Of a stretch of DNA of 60,739 bases, positions 18,101 through 26,464 are shown in pieces. The position numbers and the translations under genes are program-made. The DNA lies in contig CALMRC010000103.1 in NCBI GenBank assembly GCA_937873275.1, positions 1 through 60,739 on the forward strand, given 5' to 3'. The first letter of the stretch is position 1. Each line of letters begins with the position of its first letter. This DNA is from an uncultured Spirochaetota bacterium. GTDB taxonomy: Bacteria; Spirochaetota; Spirochaetia; Treponematales; UBA12059. A model generated the notes under the pieces. The model worked only from the letters and a program-made list of their open reading frames with translations. It was not told the DNA's origin and made no database searches.

Positions 18101-19478
18101 CCGGCCCGGGGAGTTCGAGGTTCCCGCGGAAGTCCAGTGTACCCGACGACCGTTCCGCGGATACCGTGAAACGGTTGAAGCGGACACCGCCCAGCTCCGT
18201 GGATGGAGAGGTCAGGAACAGTTCCCGGCCCTCCCCGAGCAATTCGATCCGGGTCCGGAGGGGGATCTTTCCGTTCCGGGCCCGGTAATCGATGTCCGCG
18301 GAAATGTCCACGGAGGTCAGGTCCGGCCGGAACGCCCCCGTCGCCCGAGCCTCCCCGTACGGGGATCGCAGTTCCAAGGTGCGCAGGCGAATCCCCTCCG
18401 TACCTCCCTCGGCGGAAATACGGAACGAGAAATCGTCCCCCAGGAACCCGGGGGGAAGGAATCCCGATACGTCGGCTACGAGTCGGGGGGACTTCCCGGC
18501 ACCCCCGTATTGAAGGTTTACATGACCCGAGTAGGGTCTGCGGAACCAGGGGGCCCAGGTCTTCTGAAGGTTGCCCGTGGGACGACCGATCCTGGACAGG
18601 AGCAGGGACTCGAAATGGAAGTCCGTTTCCAGGGCTCCGGTGCGGGTGTCGTATCGGGCGTAGAGGTCGAAGGGGGCGTTGTCCCGGACCTTCCGGGCTT
18701 CCCAGATCCCGTCCCGGAGCAGGACCGAGAATTCCTGGCGTTCCAGGATTCCCGCGTCCGAACGCGCCGCGAGGGCCACGTTGAACCGGGCCGCCGAAAA
18801 GTCCCGGTTCGTGCTCCCCCGGATTCCGAGGGAAAGGGAAACCTTCGAGAAGGGGGATCGGGGATCCCGGACGGAACCGGACAAGGTGCCGTCCAGGACG
18901 ACCACGATCTCCCGGTCCGAGAGGAATAGGTCCAGGGATCGGATTTCCGCTAGCACCGAGGTTCCCCGGGCGGGGTCCCGCAGGTTCATCCGGACCCTGC
19001 GGGCGGAGAGTTCGACGCGTCCCATCGTCCCGGACCCTCCGGAGCCGGACCGGAGGGCGTTCCGTATCCGTTCCAGGAGCTCCGCATGCCGTTGGAGGTC
19101 CAGATCGATATCCACGTTCCGGAGGATGATCCGTTCCAGGGATCCCCCGGCCCCCGATCCCGACAGGAGCGAGGAAACCGCGGAGGCCACGTCGTATTCC
19201 GCTTCCAGTCGGTCGGCGTGCAGGACGTTCGAAGGTTCGGAGTCCGTGAGGCTCAGGGAGAAGACCCGCAGGCCCCCGAAGACGGAGGGAGAGGCGCGGT
19301 CATAGGATACGGCGACGCCCAGGAACCCTTCCGCCCGGGCCAGGAGCCCCGCCAAGGCGGCTTTCGCGCCCTTCGCCGCGAAGAGATCCAGAGGAAAGGC
19401 CGCAAGCGCGGCGCTAACGAGTACGGCCGTCAAGGCCCCCGCTCCGCGCGGAAGGCCTAAGTTCCTGCTCTTCTTCAC
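15108..19478 (-). CDS. tamB: TamB-like translocation/assembly module protein (DUF490)
   Basis: Very long periplasmic protein (1456 residues) anchored by one N-terminal hydrophobic segment (AGALTAVLVSAALAAFPLDL). The body is a repetitive beta-rich AsmA/TamB-like fold thought to bridge inner and outer membranes, for lipid transport or barrel assembly. The C-terminal ~350 residues match the TamB signature: GNAVLRGGNLFYIQRNFFL, then FDPRVTLEAELRTRRG, ending in a barrel-plug-like stretch. The start is GTG at 19478. It lies 12 bases before bamA and heads the tamB-bamA-skp operon. BamA here may serve as its outer-membrane partner, since no TamA is present. Confidence 0.9.
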   Translation of the reverse strand: MKKSRNLGLPRGAGALTAVLVSAALAAFPLDLFAAKGAKAALAGLLARAEGFLGVAVSYDRASPSVFGGLRVFSLSLTDSEPSNVLHADRLEAEYDVASAVSSLLSGSGAGGSLERIILRNVDIDLDLQRHAELLERIRNALRSGSGGSGTMGRVELSARRVRMNLRDPARGTSVLAEIRSLDLFLSDREIVVVLDGTLSGSVRDPRSPFSKVSLSLGIRGSTNRDFSAARFNVALAARSDAGILERQEFSVLLRDGIWEARKVRDNAPFDLYARYDTRTGALETDFHFESLLLSRIGRPTGNLQKTWAPWFRRPYSGHVNLQYGGAGKSPRLVADVSGFLPPGFLGDDFSFRISAEGGTEGIRLRTLELRSPYGEARATGAFRPDLTSVDISADIDYRARNGKIPLRTRIELLGEGRELFLTSPSTELGGVRFNRFTVSAERSSGTLDFRGNLELPGPEGGTTEPGGKASSPGTEAPRLSWEGSMLTGAKPFLETSILIDPLSLAALEPLLVSILEPSAASLLSSLSVSGRVSLSTDFSRFSYSASDFRVSPSGPAGEATFAVLNLSGTAEELSVTRFSASLRGVPVEGRLTAEIGPSRLGFRSELTLRDIPYSVQGDFEDRRLILTGDYGFSLVATLLEPGARGFLSFKSFPVPLRDGVVLATGDATGEFRSVREWNLRIPSLALDPDSGLKGRLPPLRLAGAGGPGGGEFPDVSVGEGAARLSGSASYSVEGDPAGTLRGELRLAGGKGEGIRAIARYGNGTVEGRVDLQNFSPAGLFGGPVAGGIDGSVSVSGTLADPRAEFSLALRDGSFRGRSFSLAAEGSADRRGLEVRDGSGRFGIHQAQSVRGRVGFETGILEVGGAYAGFLAGAVARFRFDVQGTLNAVPKGSGGFPELSRIADTLKLQGRIRDFSMGQNRADTWPFTLERNGRDLVFQGGADSEVQVRILDDGSFLARAAPPFPLSALVVGKVADRQISMDLSDIRLEMTTLWPIIPVPEVRFLSGIATGSLSVRGTSADPEIFGSLRFQDAILEVPNYVNGAIGPVTAPLEANGRMVTLVQQTVDVGPTAKAGVSLSFEMSQWIPRSFSLRARSLESTQVPLKTRFLGMNITGTADADIFLAASDGQFSLSGALTIPRAEIVIDPSIMQAGAAGDGRVPTVDTRIDLAVRIGKGVTVYFPSKEFPVIIGQADPSSRLTVSYDDSQQSYALKGNAVLRGGNLFYIQRNFFLKNGRMVFNENQYTFDPRVTLEAELRTRRGDETVKILLKAENASLLNFQPTLESTPSLSQTEIAALLGSDLVASADGSDVDIRRTLIASTDILPQLNFITVFERNTRQLLGLDLFYLRTELVQRWLLDVARLDDTSGGGVTLADYLDNTSIFAGKYIRDDVFVRGALRLQQDQPLVNRSSLRLDSEIGFELTTPFFLFDWSLSFLHPEDLFISDNSFRFTWKLTY

Positions 19479-19523
19479 CCGCTCAACCTTACCATAAAGA
19501 TAGCGCGGCGGTCATGAGGCCGC

Positions 19524-19552
19524 TTGATGCGGCGGGTCCGCCCGGATATCCT
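19524..19552 (+). promoter_or_regulatory. Promoter of tmk, leaderless layout
   Basis: TTGATG (19524-19529) and TATCCT (19547-19552) with a 17-base spacer. Only 6 bases (GGGGCC) separate the -10 from the tmk ATG. The expected start site is therefore the A of ATG. Confidence 0.65.
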
Positions 19553-19558
19553 GGGGCC

Positions 19559-20188
19559 ATGAAATCGGCACCGACCCAGACCCGGGAGGTCTGGAAGCGC
19601 TTCATCGTGTTCGAGGGAATCGACGGCACCGGAACGACCACCCAGAGGAACCTCCTGTCCGAAACCCTCAAGGGCAGATCCATTCCCTTCCACTCCACCG
19701 CGGAGCCGACGGATTCCGAGATCGGTCGACTCATCCGCCGGGTCCTCGCGGGAGACGTACGGGTCGGGCCCGAAACCCTGGCCTACCTGTACGCCGCCGA
19801 CCGGAATGAACACCTGTACGGATCGCGGGGGATCCGGGAACACCTCGATTCGGGGGAATTCGTGATCTGCGACCGATATATCTTCTCCTCCCTGGCGTAC
19901 CAGGGCTGTACGTGCGGCCCCGAGCTCCCGGCCCGCCTCAATCAAAGCTTCCCCCTTCCGTCCCTGCTCATCTACTTCGACCTTCCTCCCGAACGGGCGA
20001 TCTCCCGCATCTCGGGGCGGGGCGCTCCGGATCTGTTCGAACGAGGGGAATTCCTGTCCGAGGTATCCCGGGCCTACGAGGGGATCCTGGAACGATTCGA
20101 TGCCCAGGGCATGGAAATCCTCCGGGTGGACGGGTCCCGGTCGATCCCGGAAGTGGCGGAGGACATCCGCAGGGCCGTCCTTTCCTAG
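19559..20188 (+). CDS. tmk: Thymidylate kinase with altered P-loop
   Basis: Phosphorylates dTMP to dTDP. The ATG at 19559 gives 209 residues. Family blocks: FIVFEGIDGTGTTTQR (19-30), the DRYIFSSLAYQG motif around 105, and a LID-like RISGRGAPDLFERG. The P-loop normally reads GxxxxGK[ST]; here the lysine is replaced by threonine (T26), so ATP binding must differ from the standard pattern. Everything else is intact, and I infer an active enzyme. The adjacent exported protein gene is on the same strand 104 bases further on. Confidence 0.93.
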   Translation: MKSAPTQTREVWKRFIVFEGIDGTGTTTQRNLLSETLKGRSIPFHSTAEPTDSEIGRLIRRVLAGDVRVGPETLAYLYAADRNEHLYGSRGIREHLDSGEFVICDRYIFSSLAYQGCTCGPELPARLNQSFPLPSLLIYFDLPPERAISRISGRGAPDLFERGEFLSEVSRAYEGILERFDAQGMEILRVDGSRSIPEVAEDIRRAVLS

Positions 20189-20292
20189 GTCGAAGGGAAA
20201 ACAACGGCGGGCCGGGAAGGTTTCCGTCCGATTCGCGGACCGCGGAGCGGGTTGTCACGGATTTCGCCGGATCGTCCGATACTATATTCGGT

Positions 20293-20889
20293 ATGAAACG
20301 GTTTTTCCTTCTCCTTCTGCTATCCCTCGGTGTCGCCGCGGGCACCCTGGCGTATCCGGTCTATTTCAAGGAGCAGTATTACCGCCTCTTCCACACTCAC
20401 TATATCCAGTATCCGGACGATTCCATCGAGAACATATATTGGCTGGAGAAGGCGCGGTCGGCGGATTTCTGCAATCCTCTCTACGCCCTGGCAAAAATCG
20501 AGACGGAACGGCAGTGGGAACGGTACCGCTACCTCCTGAACATGCACCTGGAGCTCAAGCTGATCGAACAGCACTTGGCGTTGGGCTCGAAATACGACAA
20601 GCGTGTCGCCTACTTCTACAACGCCCCCTGGAAGGACCAGAATCTGGAGAGCCTCAAGATCGCCGAAACCGCCTACAAGGCCGCCCTGGCCTACTGGCCC
20701 ACCGCCGTGGAATGGGCCCGAAAGGCCGAGGGACTCCGGTTCGTTCGGCTGCCGGAGGTGCAGGCGTGGGAGGACCAGGCCTTCCGGATCGTGTCCGGGG
20801 ACCTCGACTACGCGGACATCATCGCCGACGAACTGGCCCGGCTGTCCCGGGTCCGGGCTTCCTTCGAAGCCATGTCGTTCACGTACTGA
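20293..20889 (+). CDS. Exported protein of unknown function next to tmk
   Basis: A 198-residue protein with a clear signal peptide (MKRFFLLLLLSLGVAAGTLA, likely cut before YPVYFKEQYY). The mature part is helical and rich in Tyr, Trp and charged residues, with spacing reminiscent of TPR-like helices (EKARSADFCNPLYALAKIE, IAETAYKAALAYWPTAVEW). I do not recognise the family with certainty. A hypothetical protein also follows tmk in Treponema as I remember it, so this may be a spirochaete-conserved pair. The ATG follows a short AT-rich patch without a strong ribosome site. Function unknown. Confidence 0.75.
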   Translation: MKRFFLLLLLSLGVAAGTLAYPVYFKEQYYRLFHTHYIQYPDDSIENIYWLEKARSADFCNPLYALAKIETERQWERYRYLLNMHLELKLIEQHLALGSKYDKRVAYFYNAPWKDQNLESLKIAETAYKAALAYWPTAVEWARKAEGLRFVRLPEVQAWEDQAFRIVSGDLDYADIIADELARLSRVRASFEAMSFTY

Positions 20890-21010
20890 TCCCGCGGAAA
20901 GCCCGAACCGGGCCGCTTTACCGATCGAGGAAGACCACGTCCTCCGAACGGGCGATACCCCGACCCGCCGGCCGATCCGGACCGGAAAACCTGCCGAGTC
21001 CTGCTGATAA

Positions 21011-21050
21011 TAAACGGAGCGCCCCTCGCGGTTAGCGACGGGGCGCTCCG
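21011..21050. terminator. Bidirectional terminator between converging genes
   Basis: An 11-bp GC stem (21015-21025 with 21040-21050) continues, after one bulged base, into a 4-bp TCGC/GCGA stem. On the minus strand it is followed by TTTATTAT, a good terminator tail for the RlpA-like gene. On the plus strand only TTCCC follows. The rest of 20890-21072 contains no gene that I can see. Confidence 0.8.
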
Positions 21051-21072
21051 TTCCCGGGACCTAGGACCTTCG

Positions 21073-22641
21073 TCAGTTCTTTAGGAAGGCTTCCTTGAAT
21101 CCCAGGGCCCGGACTCGAAGGAGGGCTACGCCCGTCTCGTCCCGTCCCAGGGGACCCACGAACAGCCGATACACCGGCCCGGATCCCGCCTGGACCGTAT
21201 CCACGGTTACCGGGAAGGTTTCCCTCAGCCGGGATACGGCCGCGTCGAGGGAGGGGGAGGACCGGAAGGCTCCGACTTGAATGTAGTACATTCCGGGAAG
21301 GAGGCCTTCCGCGGGGGGAATGGGTTCCGCCTTCGCCTCCGCGGGCTTGGCGGCGGGAGCCGACGGGGCCGCAGGTATCGTCGGTTTCACCGGGGCCGCC
21401 GCGACGGCCGGGCCGGGGGCGGGAACCGTCTCCGGGGCCGCCTGGGGCGGGCGGGGAGAGGCCGGTTCCAGACTCACCACGACTTCGGATTCCTCCGGCG
21501 CCCCGGGCTCCGCCGTCGCGGCGGGCTCCTCCGGGGAGGCCGGGGGAACCGGCTCCGCGGCGGCCACCGCGACCGGCTCCTCGAGTCCCACCTCCGGGGA
21601 GCGTTCCTCCGCGGGGGGCTCTCCGGGAGCCCGCGCGAGCGCCTCGGGTTTTCCGGAAGCGTCCATGCGAATTTCCAGGTCGGCCAGGGCCACCTGGGGT
21701 TCGGACTCCTCGGGCCAGGCCTTCCGGGTCAAGGCGGTTTCCGGCAGCTCGTCGGGCACCAATACCGGGTCCGCGAGGGCGGCTTCCACGGGAACCGAAG
21801 CGGACGCGGGCCGGTTCAGGCCGTGGACAAGGGCCTTCTCTTCGGGCCGGCGCTCCGGCTCCAGGGTTTCCGGCGGATCGATCGGCGCCGTCACGGGCGC
21901 CGAGGCCCCCGGGGCGACGACCGTCCGGGCGAGGACTTCGGGACGGGCCACCGGTGCTTCCCGAGGTTCGGGAATCGTGGTCCCGTTCATCCCGGCCTTC
22001 GGTACGGGGGTCAGGACGTCGGGCTCTTCGGCCGGAACCGGGGGTTTCGGCTCCTCCTCGACGGGTGGAGCCGCCGCGACCGAAGGTTCGAGTTCGGGTT
22101 CCGGTTCGACCGGTTTCGGTTCCTCCACCACCGGGGCGTCCTCCGGGGGGGTCTCGACGGCGAGGGCCGCTTCGGGCGCCGGTTCCGACGGAGCGGCGGG
22201 TACCGGCTCGGCGGCCTTCGGGGTCTCCGAGGGCCGGTACGCCCCGGATCGGGCCGCGAGCAGACTGGGATTGAAGTCGGGATCCCCGGAGGGCCCGGAG
22301 GCGGCCGGAGGGGCGTCCGCGATGTTCCGGGGTTCCGAGACGCGGACCCGGAATACCATGCCCGGTTCCATGGCGACCGCCTTCGCGGCCTCCGGCGACA
22401 GGAGGAGGAATATGCCGGGATTGTCGAGCCCCTTCGTGACGATGACGGTCACGGATTTTCCGTTCTCCAGGTTCACGACCTCCACGGCCGTGTTCCGGGG
22501 AAAGGAATTGCAGGCCGCGTAATACCCGGATTCCGGGAATTCTCCGTAGGCGCTCATCATGGCGCTGCCTTCCCAGGCGGAGGCTCCCGCCAGGGCGGCG
22601 GCGGAGAGGACGATACAGAGTGCCGTTATCCATCGCTTCAT
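21073..22641 (-). CDS. RlpA-like/SPOR-domain exported protein
   Basis: 522 residues. A signal peptide (MKRWITALCIVLSAAALAGASA) is followed by a double-psi beta-barrel region like RlpA lytic transglycosylase (GYYAACNSFPRNTAVEVVNLENG). A ~300-residue Pro/Glu/Ala-rich linker, surely disordered, comes next. The end is a SPOR domain (GMYYIQVGAFRSSPSLDAAVSRL to the C-terminus) that binds denuded peptidoglycan at division sites. The RlpA catalytic DRGPF motif is replaced by TKGLDNPG, so transglycosylase activity is doubtful. It is likely a septal wall-binding protein. The next exported protein gene lies 19 bases upstream in the same operon. Confidence 0.8.
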   Translation of the reverse strand: MKRWITALCIVLSAAALAGASAWEGSAMMSAYGEFPESGYYAACNSFPRNTAVEVVNLENGKSVTVIVTKGLDNPGIFLLLSPEAAKAVAMEPGMVFRVRVSEPRNIADAPPAASGPSGDPDFNPSLLAARSGAYRPSETPKAAEPVPAAPSEPAPEAALAVETPPEDAPVVEEPKPVEPEPELEPSVAAAPPVEEEPKPPVPAEEPDVLTPVPKAGMNGTTIPEPREAPVARPEVLARTVVAPGASAPVTAPIDPPETLEPERRPEEKALVHGLNRPASASVPVEAALADPVLVPDELPETALTRKAWPEESEPQVALADLEIRMDASGKPEALARAPGEPPAEERSPEVGLEEPVAVAAAEPVPPASPEEPAATAEPGAPEESEVVVSLEPASPRPPQAAPETVPAPGPAVAAAPVKPTIPAAPSAPAAKPAEAKAEPIPPAEGLLPGMYYIQVGAFRSSPSLDAAVSRLRETFPVTVDTVQAGSGPVYRLFVGPLGRDETGVALLRVRALGFKEAFLKN

Positions 22642-22660
22642 TATGGTTCTCCCGCGGGCG

Positions 22661-23164
22661 TCACCCGCGTTCCTTCCTCAATGCCTTCATCCAGGCATCC
22701 GCCAGGGAACGACCGAACCGGGTAAGCAGGTCCCGCCGCTCGTCGCCGGTCTTCGACTCGAGCCGGGGAGGCGCCGAGGACCCTTCCGCAAGGGCGGTCC
22801 CGTCCCGCACCCGGAGAAGTCTCCAATCCAGGGTTTCCGGAACGCGTTCCGGGGGTTCCGTAGGGGTATCCACGTATCGTACCCACACGAGGGCGACATA
22901 GTCCACATACCCTTCCCTCGCCGCCTTCAGGCCCAGATCGCCGGATTTGAAACCGGCCCGGTCGATCCGTCCGATCGCCTCGTTCGTCGCGATAAGACCC
23001 GCGTCAAAGAGGAGATCCAGGCAGCCGCCCACCAGGGCTTCGGACAGCTCCCGCCCTTCGGCACCCCCCGCGTCCTCGAGCAGGGCCACGGAGAATGTCT
23101 GGGCCCGGAGCGGAACGCCCAGGCATAGGGCGGCAAGGGCGACTATCGGCAACCTTCGATCCAC
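22661..23164 (-). CDS. Exported protein of unknown function
   Basis: 167 residues from a GTG start with an excellent ribosome site (AAAGGAG, about 5 bases upstream). It begins with a signal peptide (MDRRLPIVALAALCLGVPLRA, likely cut before QTFSVALLEDAGG). The mature part has a mix of beta strands and helices (VDYVALVWVRYVDTP) and ends in a basic helix. I do not recognise a family. It sits first in a two-gene operon with the RlpA/SPOR-like protein and diverges from the NusG-like gene, so a periplasmic or cell-wall role is plausible but unproven. Confidence 0.7.
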   Translation of the reverse strand: MDRRLPIVALAALCLGVPLRAQTFSVALLEDAGGAEGRELSEALVGGCLDLLFDAGLIATNEAIGRIDRAGFKSGDLGLKAAREGYVDYVALVWVRYVDTPTEPPERVPETLDWRLLRVRDGTALAEGSSAPPRLESKTGDERRDLLTRFGRSLADAWMKALRKERG

Positions 23165-23227
23165 GGATACTCCTTTCCGCCTTCCAATATCGGCCTTCCG
23201 GGCCTCCGGGCTTACCCCTTTTCCTCG

Positions 23228-23256
23228 TTGAACTGGAACGTTCCTCGTGGTATCGT
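23228..23256 (+). promoter_or_regulatory. Promoter of the NusG-like/sugar/hydroxylase operon
   Basis: TTGAAC (23228-23233) and TATCGT (23251-23256) with a 17-base spacer. Start expected near 23263, leaving a 17-base leader with an AGGGGG ribosome site directly before the ATG at 23280. The leader is too short to hold a structured RNA target upstream of the NusG-like gene. Confidence 0.6.
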
Positions 23257-23279
23257 GCGGTCGGAGGCACCGCAGGGGG

Positions 23280-23837
23280 ATGCAGTATTACGCCGTACAG
23301 GTCCGGTCCCGGGGCGAGGATGAGTACGTCCGCAGGCTTCGCTCCGACCCGTCCTTCGCAAGCGTCGAAATCCTGGTACCCAAGCGCACCGTGATTCTCC
23401 GGAAAGGCGGGATCAAGCGGCGGGGAACCGCCCCCGTGTTTCCGGGATATGTTTTCCTCGGGGTCGACGCGGTCGTGAGTCCGGACCTCCGGTGGCTCCT
23501 CCGGAGGATCCCGGATTTCTACCGGCTCCTTCCCTCCAACCAGGATCCCCTCCCCCTCGCCGGGCGGGACCTGGACCTGCTCAGCCACTTCATTTCCTTC
23601 GGGGAACGTGCCGATACCTCTAAGGTGACCTTCGACGAGAACGACCGGATCGTCGTGCTGGAAGGTCCCCTGAAAGGTCTCGAGGGCCTGATCGTGAAGG
23701 TGGATCGGCGCAAGGGCCGGGCGAAGGTCCGGCTCGACATGTGCCGGAACTCCTTCCTGATCGATCTGGCCTTCTCCGTCGTCGACCGCGCGGGGAAAGG
23801 ACAAACGGAACCCCATGGAGAATCGCGAGGAACCTAG
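23280..23837 (+). CDS. NusG-family specialised antitermination factor (LoaP/UpxY-like)
   Basis: 185 residues with an NGN domain (MQYYAVQVRSRGEDEYVRRL, then FPGYVFLGVD, the family's FPGYVF-type core) and a C-terminal KOW domain (VVLEGPLKGLEGLIVKVDRR). General NusG normally sits near secE and rplK, which are absent here. This copy leads an operon whose next genes are a sugar-nucleotide dehydratase and an aminotransferase, the usual position of UpxY or LoaP paralogues that help polymerase read long polysaccharide operons. The 23-base overlap with the next gene implies coupling. Specialised role is an inference from context. Confidence 0.85.
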   Translation: MQYYAVQVRSRGEDEYVRRLRSDPSFASVEILVPKRTVILRKGGIKRRGTAPVFPGYVFLGVDAVVSPDLRWLLRRIPDFYRLLPSNQDPLPLAGRDLDLLSHFISFGERADTSKVTFDENDRIVVLEGPLKGLEGLIVKVDRRKGRAKVRLDMCRNSFLIDLAFSVVDRAGKGQTEPHGESRGT

Positions 23838-25302
23838 GATCTACGTGATCGGCGCGGGATTCGCCGGTCAGTCCATAGCACGGGAGATCAAGGCCCGGGG
23901 CATCCTGGGCCGGGTCGTGGCCTTCCTGGACGACGATCCGGAGAAGATCGGCCGTCGCCTCTCGGACGTTCCCGTGCTGGGCCCCATACGGGACGTGGTG
24001 AACCTCCTGCGGAGGACTCCCGCGGACGAGGCCATCATCGCCATGCCCAGCGCATCCCGGGACTATCTCCGGGAACTGTACGCCCTGCTCAAGGCCGCGG
24101 GATTCTCCCGGATCCGGATCCTTCCCGGCATCGCCCAGATCGTGGAGGGCGACGCGCACCTGATCCAGGCCCGGGAAATCGATCCCCAGGACCTCCTGGG
24201 CCGGGGACCCGTGGTCATCGGCCTGGCGGAGAGCCTTTCCTACCTGAAGGACAAACGGGTACTGGTAACGGGAGCCGGGGGATCCATCGGTTCCGAACTG
24301 GCCCGTCAGCTCCTGTCCGCCGGGGTCCAACGGCTCTATCTCTTCGGACACGGGGAGAACTCCATCTACCAGATCGACCGGGAGCTCCGGCTGCTCCAGG
24401 CCGGCGGCGTCGGCGTCCGCACGGATATCGTCCCCGTGATCGGGGAACTCAAGGACCGGGCCTATACCGGCCATATCCTCAAGCGGCTGAAGGCGGACGT
24501 CGTGTTCCACGCGGCGGCCTACAAGCACGTTCCCCTGATGGAGGAGAACCCGGTCGCGGCGATCGAGAACAACGTCCTGGGTACCCGGAACCTCGTGGAA
24601 GCGGCCCGGGACGCGGGAACCCAGCGCTTCGTCCTGATCTCCACGGACAAGGCGGTGGATCCCGTCTGCGTCTACGGGGCCTCCAAGCTGATCTCCGAAC
24701 GGATCGTACGGGCGGCCCAGAAAAACGCGGGATCCGGACGCCGGTTCATGGTGGTCCGGTTCGGAAACGTTCTCGGCTCCCGAGGATCCATCCTGCCCTT
24801 GTTCCAGCGACAGATCGAGACGGGGGGTCCCGTCACCGTCACCGACCCCGAGGCCAGCCGCTACTTCATGACCATCCCCGAGGCCTGCTCCCTGGTGCTC
24901 AAGACCGGGGGCGTGGGGGACGGCGGGGAATCCTACCTCCTGGACATGGGGGAACCGGTCCGGATCAAGGACCTGGCGGAACAGCTCATCCGCTTCTACG
25001 GATTCGAGCCCGAGCGGGACATCCCGATCCGGTACATCGGGCTTCGGCCCGGTGAGCGGCGAATCGAGCGCCTACACAGCGAAAAGGAGACCCTGATCCC
25101 GACCACCTTCCCGCGGATCAACCGCCTGGTCCTGGAGGCCGAGGCGGACCTGCCGGTGGACTCCCTGCTGGAGGAGATCCTCCCGGTCTGCGTACCCGCG
25201 GCCGGCCGGGAGGGGGAGTACCGCAACCGGCGCCGGCTCCGGGACATCCTCCGGCGTTACATCCCGACCCTGGAGGCCCCGGACCATGAACCCGAGTACT
25301 GA
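23815..25302 (+). CDS. CapD/FlaA1-type UDP-N-acetylhexosamine 4,6-dehydratase, soluble form
   Basis: Short-chain dehydrogenase-type enzyme. 495 residues with two nucleotide-binding halves: an N-terminal CoA-binding-like Rossmann domain (IYVIGAGFAGQSIAREI) without the four membrane helices of WbpM/PglF, then the catalytic domain (VLVTGAGGSIGSELARQL, HAAAYKHVPLMEENP, ISTDKAVDPVCVYGASK). The active site reads Ser/Thr...YxxxK, whereas as I recall the large WbpM/PglF proteins carry Met at the Tyr position. The product would be a UDP-4-keto-6-deoxy-HexNAc, the substrate for the aminotransferase that follows with a 17-base overlap. Exact stereochemistry cannot be read from sequence. Confidence 0.88.
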   Translation: MENREEPRIYVIGAGFAGQSIAREIKARGILGRVVAFLDDDPEKIGRRLSDVPVLGPIRDVVNLLRRTPADEAIIAMPSASRDYLRELYALLKAAGFSRIRILPGIAQIVEGDAHLIQAREIDPQDLLGRGPVVIGLAESLSYLKDKRVLVTGAGGSIGSELARQLLSAGVQRLYLFGHGENSIYQIDRELRLLQAGGVGVRTDIVPVIGELKDRAYTGHILKRLKADVVFHAAAYKHVPLMEENPVAAIENNVLGTRNLVEAARDAGTQRFVLISTDKAVDPVCVYGASKLISERIVRAAQKNAGSGRRFMVVRFGNVLGSRGSILPLFQRQIETGGPVTVTDPEASRYFMTIPEACSLVLKTGGVGDGGESYLLDMGEPVRIKDLAEQLIRFYGFEPERDIPIRYIGLRPGERRIERLHSEKETLIPTTFPRINRLVLEAEADLPVDSLLEEILPVCVPAAGREGEYRNRRRLRDILRRYIPTLEAPDHEPEY

Positions 25303-26455
25303 CTTCGTTCCCTTCGCCCTCCCCTCCCTGGGCCGGGAGGAGGAAGATGCCGTGCTGGCGGTTCTCCGCTCCGGCTGGCTCACCACGGGATCCGTGGCCC
25401 TGGAGTTCGAGCGGGAGTTCGCCTCCTTCGTGGGGGCGGAACACGCCCTGGCCGTCAATTCCGCGACCAGCGGACTCCACCTGGCCCTGGAGGCCCTGGG
25501 AGTGGGGCCCGGGGACGTGGTGGTCACGAGCCCCTACACCTTCGCGTCCACCGCGGCGGTCGCCCGGCACCTGGGAGCCGAGGTCGCCTTCTGCGACGTG
25601 GTCCCCGGGGGCTACAACATGGATCCCGGCCGCCTCGAGACGGTGCTCAAGACCACCCGGAACGTGAAGGCCGTCCTTCCCGTCCACGTGGGGGGCCTCC
25701 CCTGCTCCATGGACGAGATCCTCGCCCTGGCCCGCCGGTACGGATGCGCGGTGGTCGAGGACGCGGCCCACGCCTTCCCCTCCCGCCTTCCGGGGGGATT
25801 CGCCGGTACCCTGGGCGACATCGGGGTCTACTCCTTCTACGCGACCAAGACGATCACCACCGGCGACGGCGGCATGGTCGTAACGGCGGATTCACGTCTG
25901 GCCAAACGCATGTCCACCATGCGCATGCACGGCATCGACCGGCCCGTATGGGACCGGTACACCTCGAAGACGGGGTCCTGGAGCTATTCCGTGGTGGAGG
26001 CCGGGTACAAGTACAACCTGCCGGACCTCCTGGCCGCCCTGGGGCGGGAACAGTTGAAGAAGGCCGACCGGTTCCTGGAGGAGCGCCGCCGCGTCGCGGG
26101 TATCTACGGCGAGGTCTTCCGGAGCCTGGATTTCGTGGATCCCCCTCCGGACGGGCCGGGGCACGCCTGGCACCTGTACTCCCTCCGGCTGCGTCCCGAC
26201 AGCCTGCGGATCGGCCGGGACGAGTTCGTGGACCTTCTCCGGGAGGCGGGGGTCGGTACCTCGGTGCACTTCATCCCCCTCCACACCATGCCCTATTGGG
26301 CGGAGCGTTACGATCTGACTCCGGACAGTTTCCCGGAGGCGTTGGCCTCCTTCCTCCGCACGATCTCCCTGCCGATCTGGCAGGGTATGGGCGAGGACCG
26401 GGCCCGCAGGGTGGCGCGGATCGTGGCCGAGACGGGCGCCCCCCGGTCGGTCTAG
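25286..26455 (+). CDS. DegT/DnrJ/EryC1-type PLP sugar aminotransferase
   Basis: 389 residues, normal length. The PLP-binding lysine is K188 in SFYATKTITTGDGG; other family blocks are LRSGWLTTGSVALEFE, NSATSGLHLALEALG, TSPYTFASTA, and VVEDAAHAFPS with D159 against the pyridine ring. These enzymes transaminate UDP-4-keto (or 3-keto) sugars. Coming right after a 4,6-dehydratase, it probably makes a UDP-4-amino-4,6-dideoxy-HexNAc. No glycosyltransferase or flippase follows; the operon continues into a hydroxylase instead. Overlaps capD-like by 17 bases. Confidence 0.92.
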   Translation: MNPSTDFVPFALPSLGREEEDAVLAVLRSGWLTTGSVALEFEREFASFVGAEHALAVNSATSGLHLALEALGVGPGDVVVTSPYTFASTAAVARHLGAEVAFCDVVPGGYNMDPGRLETVLKTTRNVKAVLPVHVGGLPCSMDEILALARRYGCAVVEDAAHAFPSRLPGGFAGTLGDIGVYSFYATKTITTGDGGMVVTADSRLAKRMSTMRMHGIDRPVWDRYTSKTGSWSYSVVEAGYKYNLPDLLAALGREQLKKADRFLEERRRVAGIYGEVFRSLDFVDPPPDGPGHAWHLYSLRLRPDSLRIGRDEFVDLLREAGVGTSVHFIPLHTMPYWAERYDLTPDSFPEALASFLRTISLPIWQGMGEDRARRVARIVAETGAPRSV

Positions 26456-26464
26456 GGAGTCCCG

